Assembly: GCA_963678675.1 (NCBI GenBank)
Contig: OY783198.1
Span: 7,135,001 to 7,199,000 of the forward strand
Source: Xiphydria camelus
Lineage: Eukaryota; Arthropoda; Insecta; Hymenoptera; Xiphydriidae
Direction of reading: 5' to 3'
Length of the DNA: 64,000 bases
Shown one piece after another: positions 24,158-34,777 of the stretch. Positions within the stretch are counted from its first letter, which is position 1. Every line of letters begins with the position of its first letter. The position numbers were made by a program, and so were the translations under genes. The notes under the pieces were generated by a model that ran no database searches, was not told the DNA's origin, and saw only the letters and a list, made by a program, of their open reading frames with translations.

Positions 24158-27100
24158 AACATTCGTCTTTGGTAAGCTCTCGGGTGTCGAAACGCTCCTT
24201 CGAGATCCCCCTGCATTTCCAAAGCCCATTATAAATATCGTCCTTAACTTTGGCCTCACTCTCTGGACATTACGACCCACGTGACGCCGATCGTCCCACC
24301 GAGCGCACTCAAATTCCAGACAATTGAGACATTTAGCTGGATTTACCGGCGCAACGTTGTCAATCTCGCCGATTTGCATGGCGCAATCTCTTTCTCGCGG
24401 CTTAAATTCGCAATCAGCTCGGCCGCTTTTGCATGCGTGCGTGGCAGCGCGCCGAGGAGACTCGATTAACCGTAGAAGGGTATCGTGAAAACTTGGCCCA
24501 TTCACCGACATAGACTTTGTGAAACAATTTTACTCATCAATACCCTTCTAAAGTTAAACGATTTCCGTGCATGGAGAGGCACATAATTCGGTCTTCTCAT
24601 AAAAAATGTTTACATTTTTAAACTAAATTTGTAATCTTTACACATATTACATATCCCCCACACGAAAAAGAAAGTATCCGAAATAATCATTATTGGCTGA
24701 GTTATAAGCACATTTTTCCTTTGGAAGGTTGTGACGTCATCGAAACACAAGAGAGACGCACTTGTGCCAAGCAACGAGTGCATGAGAGATATAGAATGCT
24801 TATAACTCGATGACGTAACTACATTTGTAAATGTCATTTTCAAGCTCAAATAAGGCCGAAAATGAAAAATGAAAAAATACAGGATAAATAATTTTGTCTA
24901 AACTTTCCGAATCTGCAATAAAAAAAAAATTGTGAGAAAACCGAATTACAGCTGCACTGCTTTCAGTGCATTGTTTCTGATCGTCGTCAGTGTATCAGCC
25001 AAATGGAATAAATTCGATAATAAATAAATGGAGGCGTGTTCGAAAAAACGCTCGGACACGTCGGTTGGTATTTTTAGTTGCGCATTTTTATCTTGGCAAT
25101 ATCCTAATCTCTTGAATAGAAATTTCTTCTAACGTTAGTCAACATCTCAGGTGTGACCGATCTAATCGCAAGCGTTATTCGTCTTCTTAAGTCAGCGAAG
25201 TCGAGGGGTTCAGTTTTGTATAAAATAATTTTCTTTTTTTAATGTTAATTTTTGCAATAAATCTGTGATAACACTTAATATTTCCGAAACAATTGAAGAT
25301 AGGTATAGGACATTGTACATGAAATATGTCTAGAATTTTCTGAAGAATCCAAAAATTGAATAATACACAGGGTGTTGCATTTAAAATAAGAAAGTTGGTA
25401 TTGACCACTGTTACATGACACACCCTGTATAAAAAGTTCGTATTGAAAAAAATACGCAACTAAAAATACCAATCGACGTGTCCGCGCGTTTTTTCGAACA
25501 CGCCACCTTTTACTTATTATTGAATTTATTCCATTTGGCTGATACACACTGTATATTATTACCCCTTCCATCGGGGGTACTCGAGTCGATCGACGAGCTA
25601 AAACCAAGCTAGAGATACGATGATACGAATTGCTTTATTTCGGTGTCAAAATTGTTTCCTGTTGGGGTGACAATTGAACGTCGACACTGATTGAATGATT
25701 TGGTCAGAGCGCGGCTGCAAGTAAATTGCTCGCCGTCCTTGGATGTCAACTAATTCCGCAATTTCATCGAGCGGTCTTTTTCTCGAATATTCATGCGATT
25801 GGAAAATTCGAATCGATCGGCATGTTAACGTCAAACTGAATATAATGATATGAATTTCTTTATCTATTTCGACTTTGAAATTATTTCCCATTTGGGGTGA
25901 CAATTGAACACGAACTCTGATTGAATGATTTCGTCGGAGCGTGGCTGCAAGTTAAATTGCTCGCCGTCCTTGAACGATATCTTCTTCTGCAATTTTGCTG
26001 TGCAGCTTCTTTCTTGAATATTTGCGCGACAATTGCACTGATTTTTTAATTGCATTCATAGCATCGTTTTTTCATCGTTAAATTTCACTTTTTTGATCAC
26101 GTCGTCCGTTCCCATGCACAGGTGCCTTTTTAGTTCCGTATTTATTAATGCTATTCCTGTGCGGCATACCGCTCTTCTTCATGGAGTCTTCCATGGGTCA
26201 ATTCGGTGGTACAGGTTGTATCACCATGTTCAGGATGAGTCCTATCTTTAAAGGTGTGTCATTCATTTCTTACAGACACTTTAAGACTGTCATGGAATAA
26301 TTTTTATCAGACGCTAAATGAATCTTTATTATCAATGCTTGATATTATTTTCAGGCGCTGGTTTCGCCATAGTCATAGTCAACATCATATGCACCATGTA
26401 TTATAACGTCATCATCTCGTATCCCCTGATGTTCCTAGTAATGTCGGTCAGGAAGACATTGCCTTGGGAAGACTGTGACAATTCTTGGAACACGTACAAA
26501 TGCCTAAAGGTTTGTGATCATCGGGTTACAATACACTGAGAGGAATAATTGCTAGTGTTAAACAAAATATGTCTCAAATCAAGAACATAATATGGTCTTA
26601 CAAGTTTTTAAGAATATAGATTTTTGGTCGAAAAATATATGTATTCTTTTTCCAAGAGTACCTTCGTTAGAACAAGATATTCTTTCTACGTGAAAAAAAA
26701 AACAATTACTCCAAATCATCAAATATGTTCTTGCACGAAGAAATCTATGGCTTGATCCTGGAGTTATATCATGTTTTGATCGAAGGAAACTTTTTTTTTG
26801 GCACCAGCAATTATTTCTCTCGATGTACACCGAGAATGGTTCATCCTAAAATACAGGTGTGTTCTAATAATTTCTACAGAATTCAGTAGACGAGAGACCA
26901 ATTGTAATGTGTATTCAGAAGAAAATTTTATTTTCTTTTAATAAAATTCATCTTATTTTACGAAAATGAAAACACTGAAAATATTGAAAGATTCTAGAAT
27001 ATTTAAAAAATCTCATCAAAGGTGTACCTGACCATTTTAGGATGGAGCATTCGATATATCAGGCGTCCGATCATCTGCACCATACGTAAAGCGGGTTGCC

Positions 27101-30100
27101 TGCTCGTGGGAGCGACTGCGAACCAATCCCGTCGAATAGGCCCACTTTACTATGCCGTGAACGTTCGGACGCCCGGTATATCTAATCATCGTCGTTCGAT
27201 TCGCACACACAACTACCTTAAAATAATATCTCACAATCGCGTAGTTAGGTGGCGACATTTTCAGCAAGAAAAACGAGTCCGACCAGATCGAGCTGATCGA
27301 AAGGACGAAAACACCTGCCGATGAATTCTTTCAGTAAGTCTCTACCTTAACATTTTATTCGTCCTTCCCTGTTCGATATGATTTCCTGCTGTATTCTTTT
27401 ACTTTTAGCAATAACATTCTCCAGATTTCCGACGGAATCGAAGATTTCGGCACCATAGTGTGGCCACTGTTCGCCTGTAACCTGGTATCTTGGCTCATCG
27501 TTTTCCTCTGCATCTGCAACGGCGTGAAGACCGTCGGAAAAGTAGGATTTTCAATCTTCTCTCGAATATGACGGAAGAGTGTAGAACGTTCCTCTGAACT
27601 TCAGGTGGTCTACTTCACCGCGACGTTTCCCTTCGTCATTCTCTTCATCCTGCTCATCAGGGGCGTCACCTTGCCGGGTGCGATGGATGGTATCATGTTC
27701 TACATCACTCCGAAATGGTCCCAGCTGACGAATTTGAAGGTAACTCTTTTAGGCGATGAACTCGGGATAAATATTGGCGACTTATCGAATATTTTCTTCG
27801 TATTATCTATCTTCTTATCAGGTTTGGGCGGATGCAGCGATTCAAATTTTTTTTTCCCTTGGCCCTGGCTGGGGTGGAATCGTCAATATGGCCAGTTACA
27901 ACCCTTTTAGAAATAACAATCGCCTGTGAGTACCCCCCTCGTTTTTTTGCTATTATTTTAGTGTACAATCCAAGCACTCACGACGTACTAGTCTTTAACC
28001 CCTTGACGTACAAATAAAACGGAATTTGCTGCAATACCGCATGAAATGAAGGACGTCTTCCAGACGTCATTGTATGTCAAGGGGTTAATAATAACGGAAT
28101 GTAGATCGTAACCCTCTTATGAGATTTCCTTGCGCTAATGATACGTTTCCTTTAACAATTGTTTCTCCACCCTCGACAGAGACTCGATTCTCGTGCCGAT
28201 CCTCAATTGCGGTACCAGCATATTCGCCGGTTTCGTCGTCTTTTCCGTCCTGGGCTTCATGTCTTTCAAAACCGGATTGCCGGTTTCTACAGTCGCGACG
28301 GGCGGTAAGATCGACGCTATCTTTGCGAAACCGCGATCATCGCTTCGACTCGCGTGCTAGCTAGGATATCAACTTTGTATTTTATCTTCTCAGGACCTGG
28401 ATTGGCTTTCGTGACTTATCCGGAAGCAATCACGATGCTTCCGTTTCCTCAGCTGTGGGCAGTCCTATTCTTCACCATGCTTTATCTGCTGGGGATGGAC
28501 AGTTGCGTGGGTGTTCGAACGACCATATTCCATCGGTTTATCGAAGCACGCGCCCTTTACATTCTTTCCATTTGCTCCACAGTTCGTTCAAATCGAAGCC
28601 ATAATATCGAGCGTAACCGACGCGTATCCGAAACTGAGGAAGCGCAAACAGCTGGTGACGGTGGTTTCTCTCTTCATCCTCTTCCTCGGCTCTCTGTGCT
28701 TCATCACGAATGCAAGTCTCGACTTTGTTTTTATAGCAATATACAACAGACTATTATACATTTATAAATAAATTAAAAAATAATTAATTGAATTAAAATA
28801 ATTTATTTAATTTATTAATTAATTTACTAAATTTGATTAATTTATTTTTAAATAAATTGTTCCATCGTTGTACAAAAAAAGAACGATTCGATAAACTCAG
28901 TTGGCGACTCTCCGATTTTAGGGTGGAATGTACGTCTTGCAGCTGTTCGACTGGTACGCCGCTTCTATTTCTGTAATTTCCATCTGCCTGGTGGAAGTAA
29001 TCGTGGTCGGATGGACTTATGGTAATTAAAAATTAACATCGACTGATTAAACTTGCTGCATACATTGCTACGTATTTTTCAGAGAGAAAAGGAGTCGGGG
29101 CTAATATGAAGTTACTAAAAATTTGTCCCTGGCCGAGTTCCATGGTTACACCAATTTCTCATGTTTTCAATATTTACAGGCTGCGATAATTTCGTGCGAG
29201 ACGTCGAATTTATGATCGGCGGAAAGGTGCATCCATGGTGGCCGCTCTGCTGGAGGTATACCACCCCAATCATTCTGTCGGTAATAATCGTTTCGTATAA
29301 TACATTTCCTCGACAAATTCGAAGGGTCTGGGGGTGAAGGCCGATCGATATACTTCGCGGCAACGAAACCGCTACACGTTTCATTTCGTGTCCTACCTAC
29401 AATCGCGTTCGAAGAAACACCCGTCGCTCGACGGCGATATTCCCCACCGCGACTTTCGTGCGAAACGAGTATTTGCCAGAAGTACACGGAGAATTGCCTC
29501 GAGTCGTACTAGATTGAGTGCCTCATTCGTTCCCACGGATGCAACCAAGAGTCACACCTGTCAAATTCGATTTCCATTCATATTACGCGAGGTTCTCGGG
29601 GTTGTTGACCCCAAGTCTGAGACCTGGATTTCGAACGTGGTCGAGAAACTGGTCGATTTTCAATGTTCATGAGAAATTCGTTATTTTAAATCTCGAAAAA
29701 GCTCGAGAATAAATTTTCATATAAATTGAACTATATTTTTTTATAATGAAATTTACAACCGACTATTTAACGATGATGATGATTCTATAATTCAGTAAAA
29801 ACGATGGTTCAATAAACTCGGAACTTGATGTCGACATTTACTTTATCTACGAATTTTGTCTGTAGTTCATTTTTGTCACAACGATCATCTTTAACACCCG
29901 GCTGACCTATAACGGGGTGGAATATCCCGAGTGGGCTCATTGCGTCGGTTGGCTTTCATGCATGATCAGCATCGTCTTCATTCCCGGATATGCTATTTAC
30001 CACCTTTTAACGACCGAGGTTAGCGTTGTTTCTTGAAATAGAATTTGGAACACGGTTCGCTGAAAGTGATCGTTAACCGAGACAACCATTTCGCAGGGAA

Positions 30101-30234
30101 CGTTCGCAGAACGGTTGAAGCAAGGGATAAATCCGACGGCCGAGTGGGGACCGCAGAAAGACGAGGATAGGGAAGCGTGGGAGGAGTACAAGAGGAAGAT
30201 GACTGTGAGAATGATGAATTATCGCGGACCATGA
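23816..30234 (+). CDS. SLC6 sodium- and chloride-coupled transporter, glycine-transporter-like
   Basis: Inferred exons: 23816-23957, 26122-26253, 26355-26509, 27041-27085, 27269-27333, 27409-27541, 27605-27739, 27822-27925, 28180-28304, 28394-28506, 28583-28711, 28922-29021, 29180-29280, 29866-30018, 30097-30234; about 589 residues. TM1 carries [20 protein letters not shown]; glycine replaces the aspartate of monoamine carriers, so an amino-acid substrate is likely. Other marks are the extracellular Cys pair ([11 protein letters not shown]), TM6 [34 protein letters not shown] in TM8, and a GINPTAEWG tail. It should import substrate with sodium and chloride at the plasma membrane through 12 helices. 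Exon 4/5 borders are uncertain; an alternative pair (ending 27105, starting 27265) keeps frame and adds 8 residues. Intron 11 appears to be GC-AG. Substrate within SLC6 is not proven. Confidence 0.92.
24121..24156. repeat. (CT)n microsatellite
   Basis: Eighteen CT units in intron 1 of the SLC6 gene. Confidence 0.95.
24731..24800 (+). repeat. Dispersed repeat G, copy 2 (intronic)
   Basis: Matches the reverse complement of 7985-8080 (GACGTCATCGAAACAC, AGAGACGCACTTGTGCCAAG). Flanking GAGTTATAAGC at 24709 and GCTTATAACTCGATGACGT at 24798 form a larger imperfect inverted repeat, suggesting a MITE. Confidence 0.5.
24988..25553. mobile_element. Foldback element in SLC6 intron 1
   Basis: Arms of about 115 bp: CAGTGTATCAGCCAAATGG at 24988 and its inverse at the right end (CCATTTGGCTGATACACACTG). 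Both arms contain CGTGTTCGAAAAAACGC or its complement. It contains the small element at 25366-25430. Confidence 0.8.
25366..25430. mobile_element. Small nested palindromic insert
   Basis: It starts CACAGGGTGT and ends ACACACCCTGTAT, with short inverted ends of the ACAGGGTGT type also seen in families A and H. It interrupts the loop of the larger foldback. Confidence 0.5.
25622..26070 (+). repeat. Tandem duplication, about 225-bp unit
   Basis: Units begin GATACGAATTGCTTTAT (25622) and GATATGAATTTCTTTAT (25847). Both contain GGGGTGACAATTGAAC, TGATTGAATGATTT and AATTGCTCGCCGTCCTTG in the same order. It lies in intron 1 of the SLC6 gene just before exon 2. Confidence 0.75.
26535..26821 (+). mobile_element. 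MITE family E, copy 3 (intronic)
   Basis: Left end CTGAGAGGAATAATTGCTAG; right end GCAATTATTTCTCTC. It lies in intron 3 of the SLC6 gene just after exon 3. Unlike the other two copies it is not followed by a family D element. Confidence 0.65.
27995..28088. mobile_element. Small TTAA-flanked palindrome (intronic)
   Basis: TTAACCCCTTGACGTACAA and TTGTATGTCAAGGGGTTAA are inverted, with TTAA at each border. It looks like a minimal piggyBac-type MITE in intron 8 of the SLC6 gene. Confidence 0.75.
28712..28921 (+). other. Probable GC-AG intron of the SLC6 gene
   Basis: The exon ends ..ATCACGAAT and the next bases are GCAAGT, a 5' splice-site consensus with C at position 2. The next exon starts GGTGGAATGTACGTC. 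Joining them keeps frame and recreates the family motif [13 protein letters not shown]. The nearest GT donor (28716) would break the frame. Confidence 0.75.
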
Positions 30235-31095
30235 ACGGCATCAAAGTTACGAAAATTTGAGGAAACGCGTCGAAAAACCAAAGATGTACCATACTAGCAC
30301 AATTGATTCTGCAGTGGTTAAATGTCAATGTTGTCCATCGAATAGAAAAATGTTGCTATTTATGTCGAAACCTTTTTCAAAATCATGCAATTTTTGTTTA
30401 CTTTCATAGGAAATGTACATACATCGGAGAACGATGCGAGTGAATCTTCCTCCCTGTATATCTACAGTGTCTTGTCGTTATTAAAATTATTATACAGACG
30501 TCGATTTTTGACTTTTCATTTTTTATTAGATATGTTTTATAGTTCAAAAATCGATACCGTTCGAAAAAACCTGATTCATTTCGATCCTCTCTATGCGGAA
30601 AGACCGATATCAATAAATTTTACTGTATTTCCAATGAAAGAGGATTTTCTGATATTTTTACAGTGCGGTACAGTAATTTTTTTAACCAGTAGTTTACATT
30701 AAAATGTATTAGTTCTTAAGGAAAAATTGTTCTTCGGCACAATAGGATCATCGGAAAACCCTTATATGTACCTCTTTTACTGTAAGTACAGTAAAATTTA
30801 CTGATATCAGTGTTTCCAGGTATTGAAATTCAAAAAACCGCGTGTATTTCGTTCCATTCAGAAACTCCTATCCTAAAAAAAATGACGATACGCCACCTAG
30901 ATGACTTCAAGACGATCGCCTCTCTAACCGCGTCAGTTTTTCGAAAAACATGTAAAAGAAAAAAATTAATTTCCACTTTCAAAATTTCGAGTTTGGAAAA
31001 AAACTAGACTAGTTTTGAGTTCGAGGGAAAATTCGCAGTTAAGTTCCCTCTTCTCGCTCGGATTTGAGAAAAGGAAAAACATCGCAGGATTCACG
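30235..31095. other. Spacer after the SLC6 gene
   Basis: Likely contains the transporter 3' UTR; an AATAAA hexamer lies near 30612-30617, about 380 bp past the stop. The open frame at 30385-30702 is AT-rich and has no recognisable features. Confidence 0.45.
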
Positions 31096-31292
31096 ATGCC
31101 TTCGACGAAGCACAAATCATTCTCTGACGACGAAGCGGGGACGGAAGAGCCGATGCCTCGAAGAAGAAGAGGAAGACGAAGGAAGGCGAGCGATGAAACG
31201 CCTAAGAAGGATCCTCAGCTGATATTCACCTCGAGCGTCGACCCCTACGAATGTCCTTTAAGATGGTGGGAAAAGCCGCCCATCAAATACGC
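31096..31292 (+). CDS. Candidate 5' coding exon of an unrecognised gene
   Basis: An ATG at 31096 opens 65 codons and runs into a strong donor (GC|GTAAGT) with two bases of the next codon left over. The peptide starts MPSTKHKSFSDDEAGTEEP, then has a very basic run (PRRRRGRRRK, like a nuclear or nucleolar signal), and ends ECPLRWWEKPPIKYA. Codon use looks coding-like, and the frame stays open upstream to 31015. I found no phase-matched next exon nearby, so the rest may lie beyond a large intron. The family is not recognised. Confidence 0.45.
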
Positions 31293-31572
31293 GTAAGTAT
31301 TTTTGATATCCACCATCATTCGCGTAAATCGATTATTTATTATTCGTATGTTCGAAAATCGAACGCGTGATATTCAATTCTCGAATCCCGCCCAAGTAAT
31401 TCTTCGTCATACGATATTAGGATTTCCATCGAGCGCGAGAATTGACATTCTAACATCAACTCGAAACAGCTACCCTACGCGTAGGGTAGAGTGGGGCTAA
31501 AAGGGCCGGAGGTAAAAAGTGCGGTTCGATGGATTTTCTTAAATAAACCGTTTTGTTTATTCGCAATCAGGA

Positions 31573-31775
31573 GTGGGATTCTGTATCGATAGAATTTTAT
31601 AGTCGCTATCGCTGCGCATGTTTTGTTATACTTGAAAAAATATGCGCAACGATAACGATAATAATTATTATTACTTAGTAAATTAATTATCATTTAATAT
31701 AAATTAGTGATTAATAATAATTACTTAATTAATAATTATTATTTATTAGACTAATTATCGATACAGAATCCCACC
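31573..31775. repeat. Inverted repeat
   Basis: GTGGGATTCTGTATCGATA at 31573 and its exact inverse at 31757 enclose about 165 bp of AT-rich sequence. Probable small MITE. GTAGGGTAGAGTGGGGCTAAAA just upstream (about 31480) resembles other element termini. Confidence 0.65.
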
Positions 31776-31920
31776 CTAGGATCCTCTAGCAGCTGTCGCA
31801 TATACGGAGACTATTTCTGCGTAACATAAAATTCTACGTAAAATTCTACCAAAGAGAACTCGAAGAATTTCTCGCGGTGACGATAAAATACTCCCCATAT
31901 AGTGAAGGAGAAACTAGTAC

Positions 31921-32138
31921 CATATATGAGGTTAAACTTATTCGCCAGGAAAGAAAATTCAATCACTATTATCTCATTATCTATGAACTTTTGGCTCATA
32001 CTTGTATAATACTTTATTGAAAGCTACATTTGTATCTATACAATAAACGCTTATATCAGTATAGGCCAAAAGTTCATAAATAATGAGATAATAGTGATAG
32101 AAATTTCTTTCCTGGCGACTAATTTTAGCCACATATGG
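31921..32138. mobile_element. Foldback MITE
   Basis: Arms of about 70 bp: CGCCAGGAAAGAAAATTC and CTATTATCTCATTATCTATG on the left pair with their inverses at 32070-32118. Outer bases CATATATG and CACATATGG also pair. No coding capacity. Confidence 0.75.
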
Positions 32139-32279
32139 CACAATAAAGTCCCACGACAATAACATCCCTCCATAGAATCATTCTTACGCTCGACAATCAA
32201 CGAGTGCATTGATAAAAGTAAATCCTCGAATTCAATATCAACCACAACAAAAAATATCGCTGTCCCCGAGTCCGCGTGG

Positions 32280-33236
32280 TACCCGTCAATCGACACTCAT
32301 TCACGCACGCCGAATCCCTCCCAACTACGCGTCACACACCTCCGCGCCGTCTCCGCGAAACACGCCACGCGCGTCGCTCCAATTGTAAAAACGCTCATCG
32401 TGCGTGGTATCCACTCGAACGAAGAAACCGACGACAATAGCCCGGGGCAAACGAAAGATATCGAAAATCTCGCCTGGAAGAGCCGTGGAAGTTTTTACGG
32501 GCAGACCCGCGGTATACGAGCAAAGAGAAGAGGGGTCGTCAGCAGTCATTCATCATCGCGCTCGAAATACATTGAACGCTCCCGCGAGCGAGCCGATTGG
32601 TCCTTCCGGCCGCTCGAACGAAACGGAAAGGGGCTGATACGCGTGAATTCCAGCCGTCGCCGCGAGCGCGCGATAAGGATCGATTCGGAACGTACATCGA
32701 TTGCGGATGCGAGCTACTCGTCGTGGAAACCCAAACACATCGCGTGTCTGCATAGGTGTCATGCTGTCTGGCCTGGTCTGTCTATAACTTCGCCGCGGCA
32801 ACATGACAGCGCGCCTGTAGATAGGCTCGCCAGTGTAGATTGGCTGTCGGACCGGTTGCGTGTGCCCGATGCACGCGCGTCAGTGTGGGTGGGCGCATCG
32901 GGGATCCGAGGGGTTGAAAGCGGTTGGTCGTGCCCGATATCTCTGGCAATTTCTAAAGGGTGGAATTTGAGGGGTAGCGCGCGGACATTCTCGCGTTCGA
33001 CTTCGTGCCGATGGGTCCTCGTCTCGACTTCCCTTCGAAGTGGCGGGACGCTCCGCGGTGGTAGCGCTCGAGGCTCGAAGGTGGCAAAGTACTTTTCCGA
33101 GTTCAGTTGATACCAATCGTGTCGTAACTTCGCGCCGCGATACGATCGGAGTGAATCCGAGGAGAGTGGAGGAGTGGAGGGTGCGGATCGAGAGAGTGGA
33201 AGGCAGGTTTTTCGAACTCTTCGCGAAGAGAAAGTC
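32280..33236 (+). promoter_or_regulatory. CpG-rich, promoter-like block
   Basis: A sharply GC- and CpG-rich stretch between AT-rich regions, open in many frames on both strands (up to 236 codons at 32400-33110) with no recognisable protein. It leads straight into a start codon at 33237 in a good context. An arthropod initiator-like TTCAGTT occurs near 33102. I read it as promoter plus 5' UTR; an actual coding role for the long frame is less likely. Confidence 0.4.
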
Positions 33237-33469
33237 ATGGCTGACGGTGCTGGCTTCTGGACGACGGTGGAGCTGCTCGTAACCCGGAGTGGGACCAGAG
33301 GCACCACTCTGGAACCGTATAAGGAAGATCTCGACGACTGGCTGGAAACGGTACACAGGAGGATGAAGCTGGAAGTTGAGAGAGAGAAGATGAGGAAAGA
33401 TGTCGAGTCGAAGAAGAGGCAGGAGACGAAGGAGCCGGAGAAGGACTACGGAAATCTGATTGATTGCAA
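33237..33469 (+). CDS. Candidate first coding exon of an unrecognised gene
   Basis: ATG at 33237 (context AAAGTCATGG) opens MADGAGFWTTVELLVTRSGT, then a strongly charged, probably helical segment (LETVHRRMKLEVEREKMRK, SKKRQETKEPEK). A plausible donor GTATGA follows at 33470 with two bases left over; without splicing the frame stops at 33486-33488. The rest of the gene is not visible downstream, so it may continue after a large intron or outside the window. I do not recognise the family. The CpG-rich upstream block supports a true gene start. Confidence 0.45.
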
Positions 33470-33660
33470 GTATGAATGCTTGGGGTGAAGGGGTTGGCAC
33501 TTGCAATCAGTAAACTCGTCACATCTATTCATCATTTACGTAATAATTGAGCATGGGTTCGACTTTTTAAGTTGACTCTTAACTGTTATGTCTCTTTATA
33601 GAAATGTAAGGCTAACGCAAATGAACCTTCTCTTTTGGAATTACTATAAAATGCACTCTA

Positions 33661-33742
33661 ATTGAATCGGTTATTTAGAAAAGGACACATCTACCTATAT
33701 AAGGTTAGGTAGATGTGCCCTTTTCCAAATAACCGATTCAAT
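33661..33742. repeat. Perfect short hairpin
   Basis: ATTGAATCGGTTATTT at the left is inverted at the right end, with near-continuous pairing through AAAAGG.CACATCTACCT and a loop of a few bases. Confidence 0.85.
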
Positions 33743-33953
33743 TGCAATTTCATGCTCATATATAGCAATTACGCAGCCAAATGTAAAGTTGTAACTAACG
33801 CGCATTTTATGGCGCGTTCCTTCTCCTGCAATCGAACGTTTGGCGCATTCCGAACCAGTAGTACAGATACTCATTCGTATAGGTAGTCCTATCGGAGTAC
33901 GTCGTTTACCGTAGGAGAGTTTATCGACTGCAAGCTCGTCGTATGTAGGTAAT

Positions 33954-34019
33954 CTCAAAATCGTGAATTTGTGAATTATGGTGAGTAATTTATATTATTC
34001 ACAAATTCACGATCTCGAG
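33954..34019. repeat. Short palindrome
   Basis: TCGTGAATTTGTGAAT at 33961 and its inverse at 33997 enclose about 20 bp. Confidence 0.75.
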
Positions 34020-34777
34020 GTTAGACACTTCTATCTCCCGAATTGACACCAATTCTAACTACCGACTCGACTTCTAATGACTCGAGTACCGACCAAGCCT
34101 GCCCGAAGGTAAATTTCAAACTGGCCAATACAGAGCGGGACATACGATAAGCTTGATTCGCGTTTGCGCACAAACATACGGTACAGGGGATGATCGCGGT
34201 TTACATCCATTAGGCGCATCGTTATCGACCGAGCAGCTGTGCCTGACGGAAGGCATCCGTGAAACCTATTTACAGCAGAGTACAAAATGTATCGCCCTGT
34301 GCGTACAATCGTTCGACTGCAAATTGTCTCGCCAAATCGTCGCGCTCGGCTCCTCGAACTGAAGTCTCCTTCACTTTGTAAATAAAGGAGACAAACCTTC
34401 GACTTGTCGAGAGGACAACCTTTTTTTATTCTCACGCCTGTACTTGATATTTGTTATAATAAATTTAGAAATGGTGGCACTAGGAGAATGTTTGATATAC
34501 ATATTTTTTAAACAGGGTAAAAGAGGGATAAATTCCCAAGTTTCAGGTTAACTTTTAACGCGATTATTATGTACCTCAAAAATAAGAATATTGCGCCCAG
34601 TTCAAGGTTAATAATGCACTACAGAAATATAACTTATTTGCACAAACGAATTGACTGCACATAAAATAAATTCTTTTACCTTTATCGGTTTTCGTAGTTA
34701 CATGTTTCAACGTGATTAAATCACGACCATTGACAGATGGAGACATTTTTTAGTTCAGCTGTAATCAGACTCTTCCA
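34020..34777. other. Intergenic with one dispersed repeat
   Basis: CTCGAGTACCGACCAAGCC followed by GCCCGAAGGTAAATTTCAA (near 34080) recurs near 48930, so a small repeat family is present. The open frames at 34055-34435 are not convincing genes. Confidence 0.5.

Noticed and set aside
32400..33110. 236-codon open frame on the plus strand
   Set aside because: It lies in a CpG-rich block that is open in several frames on both strands, has no recognisable domain and is rich in Ser and Arg; composition explains it better than coding.
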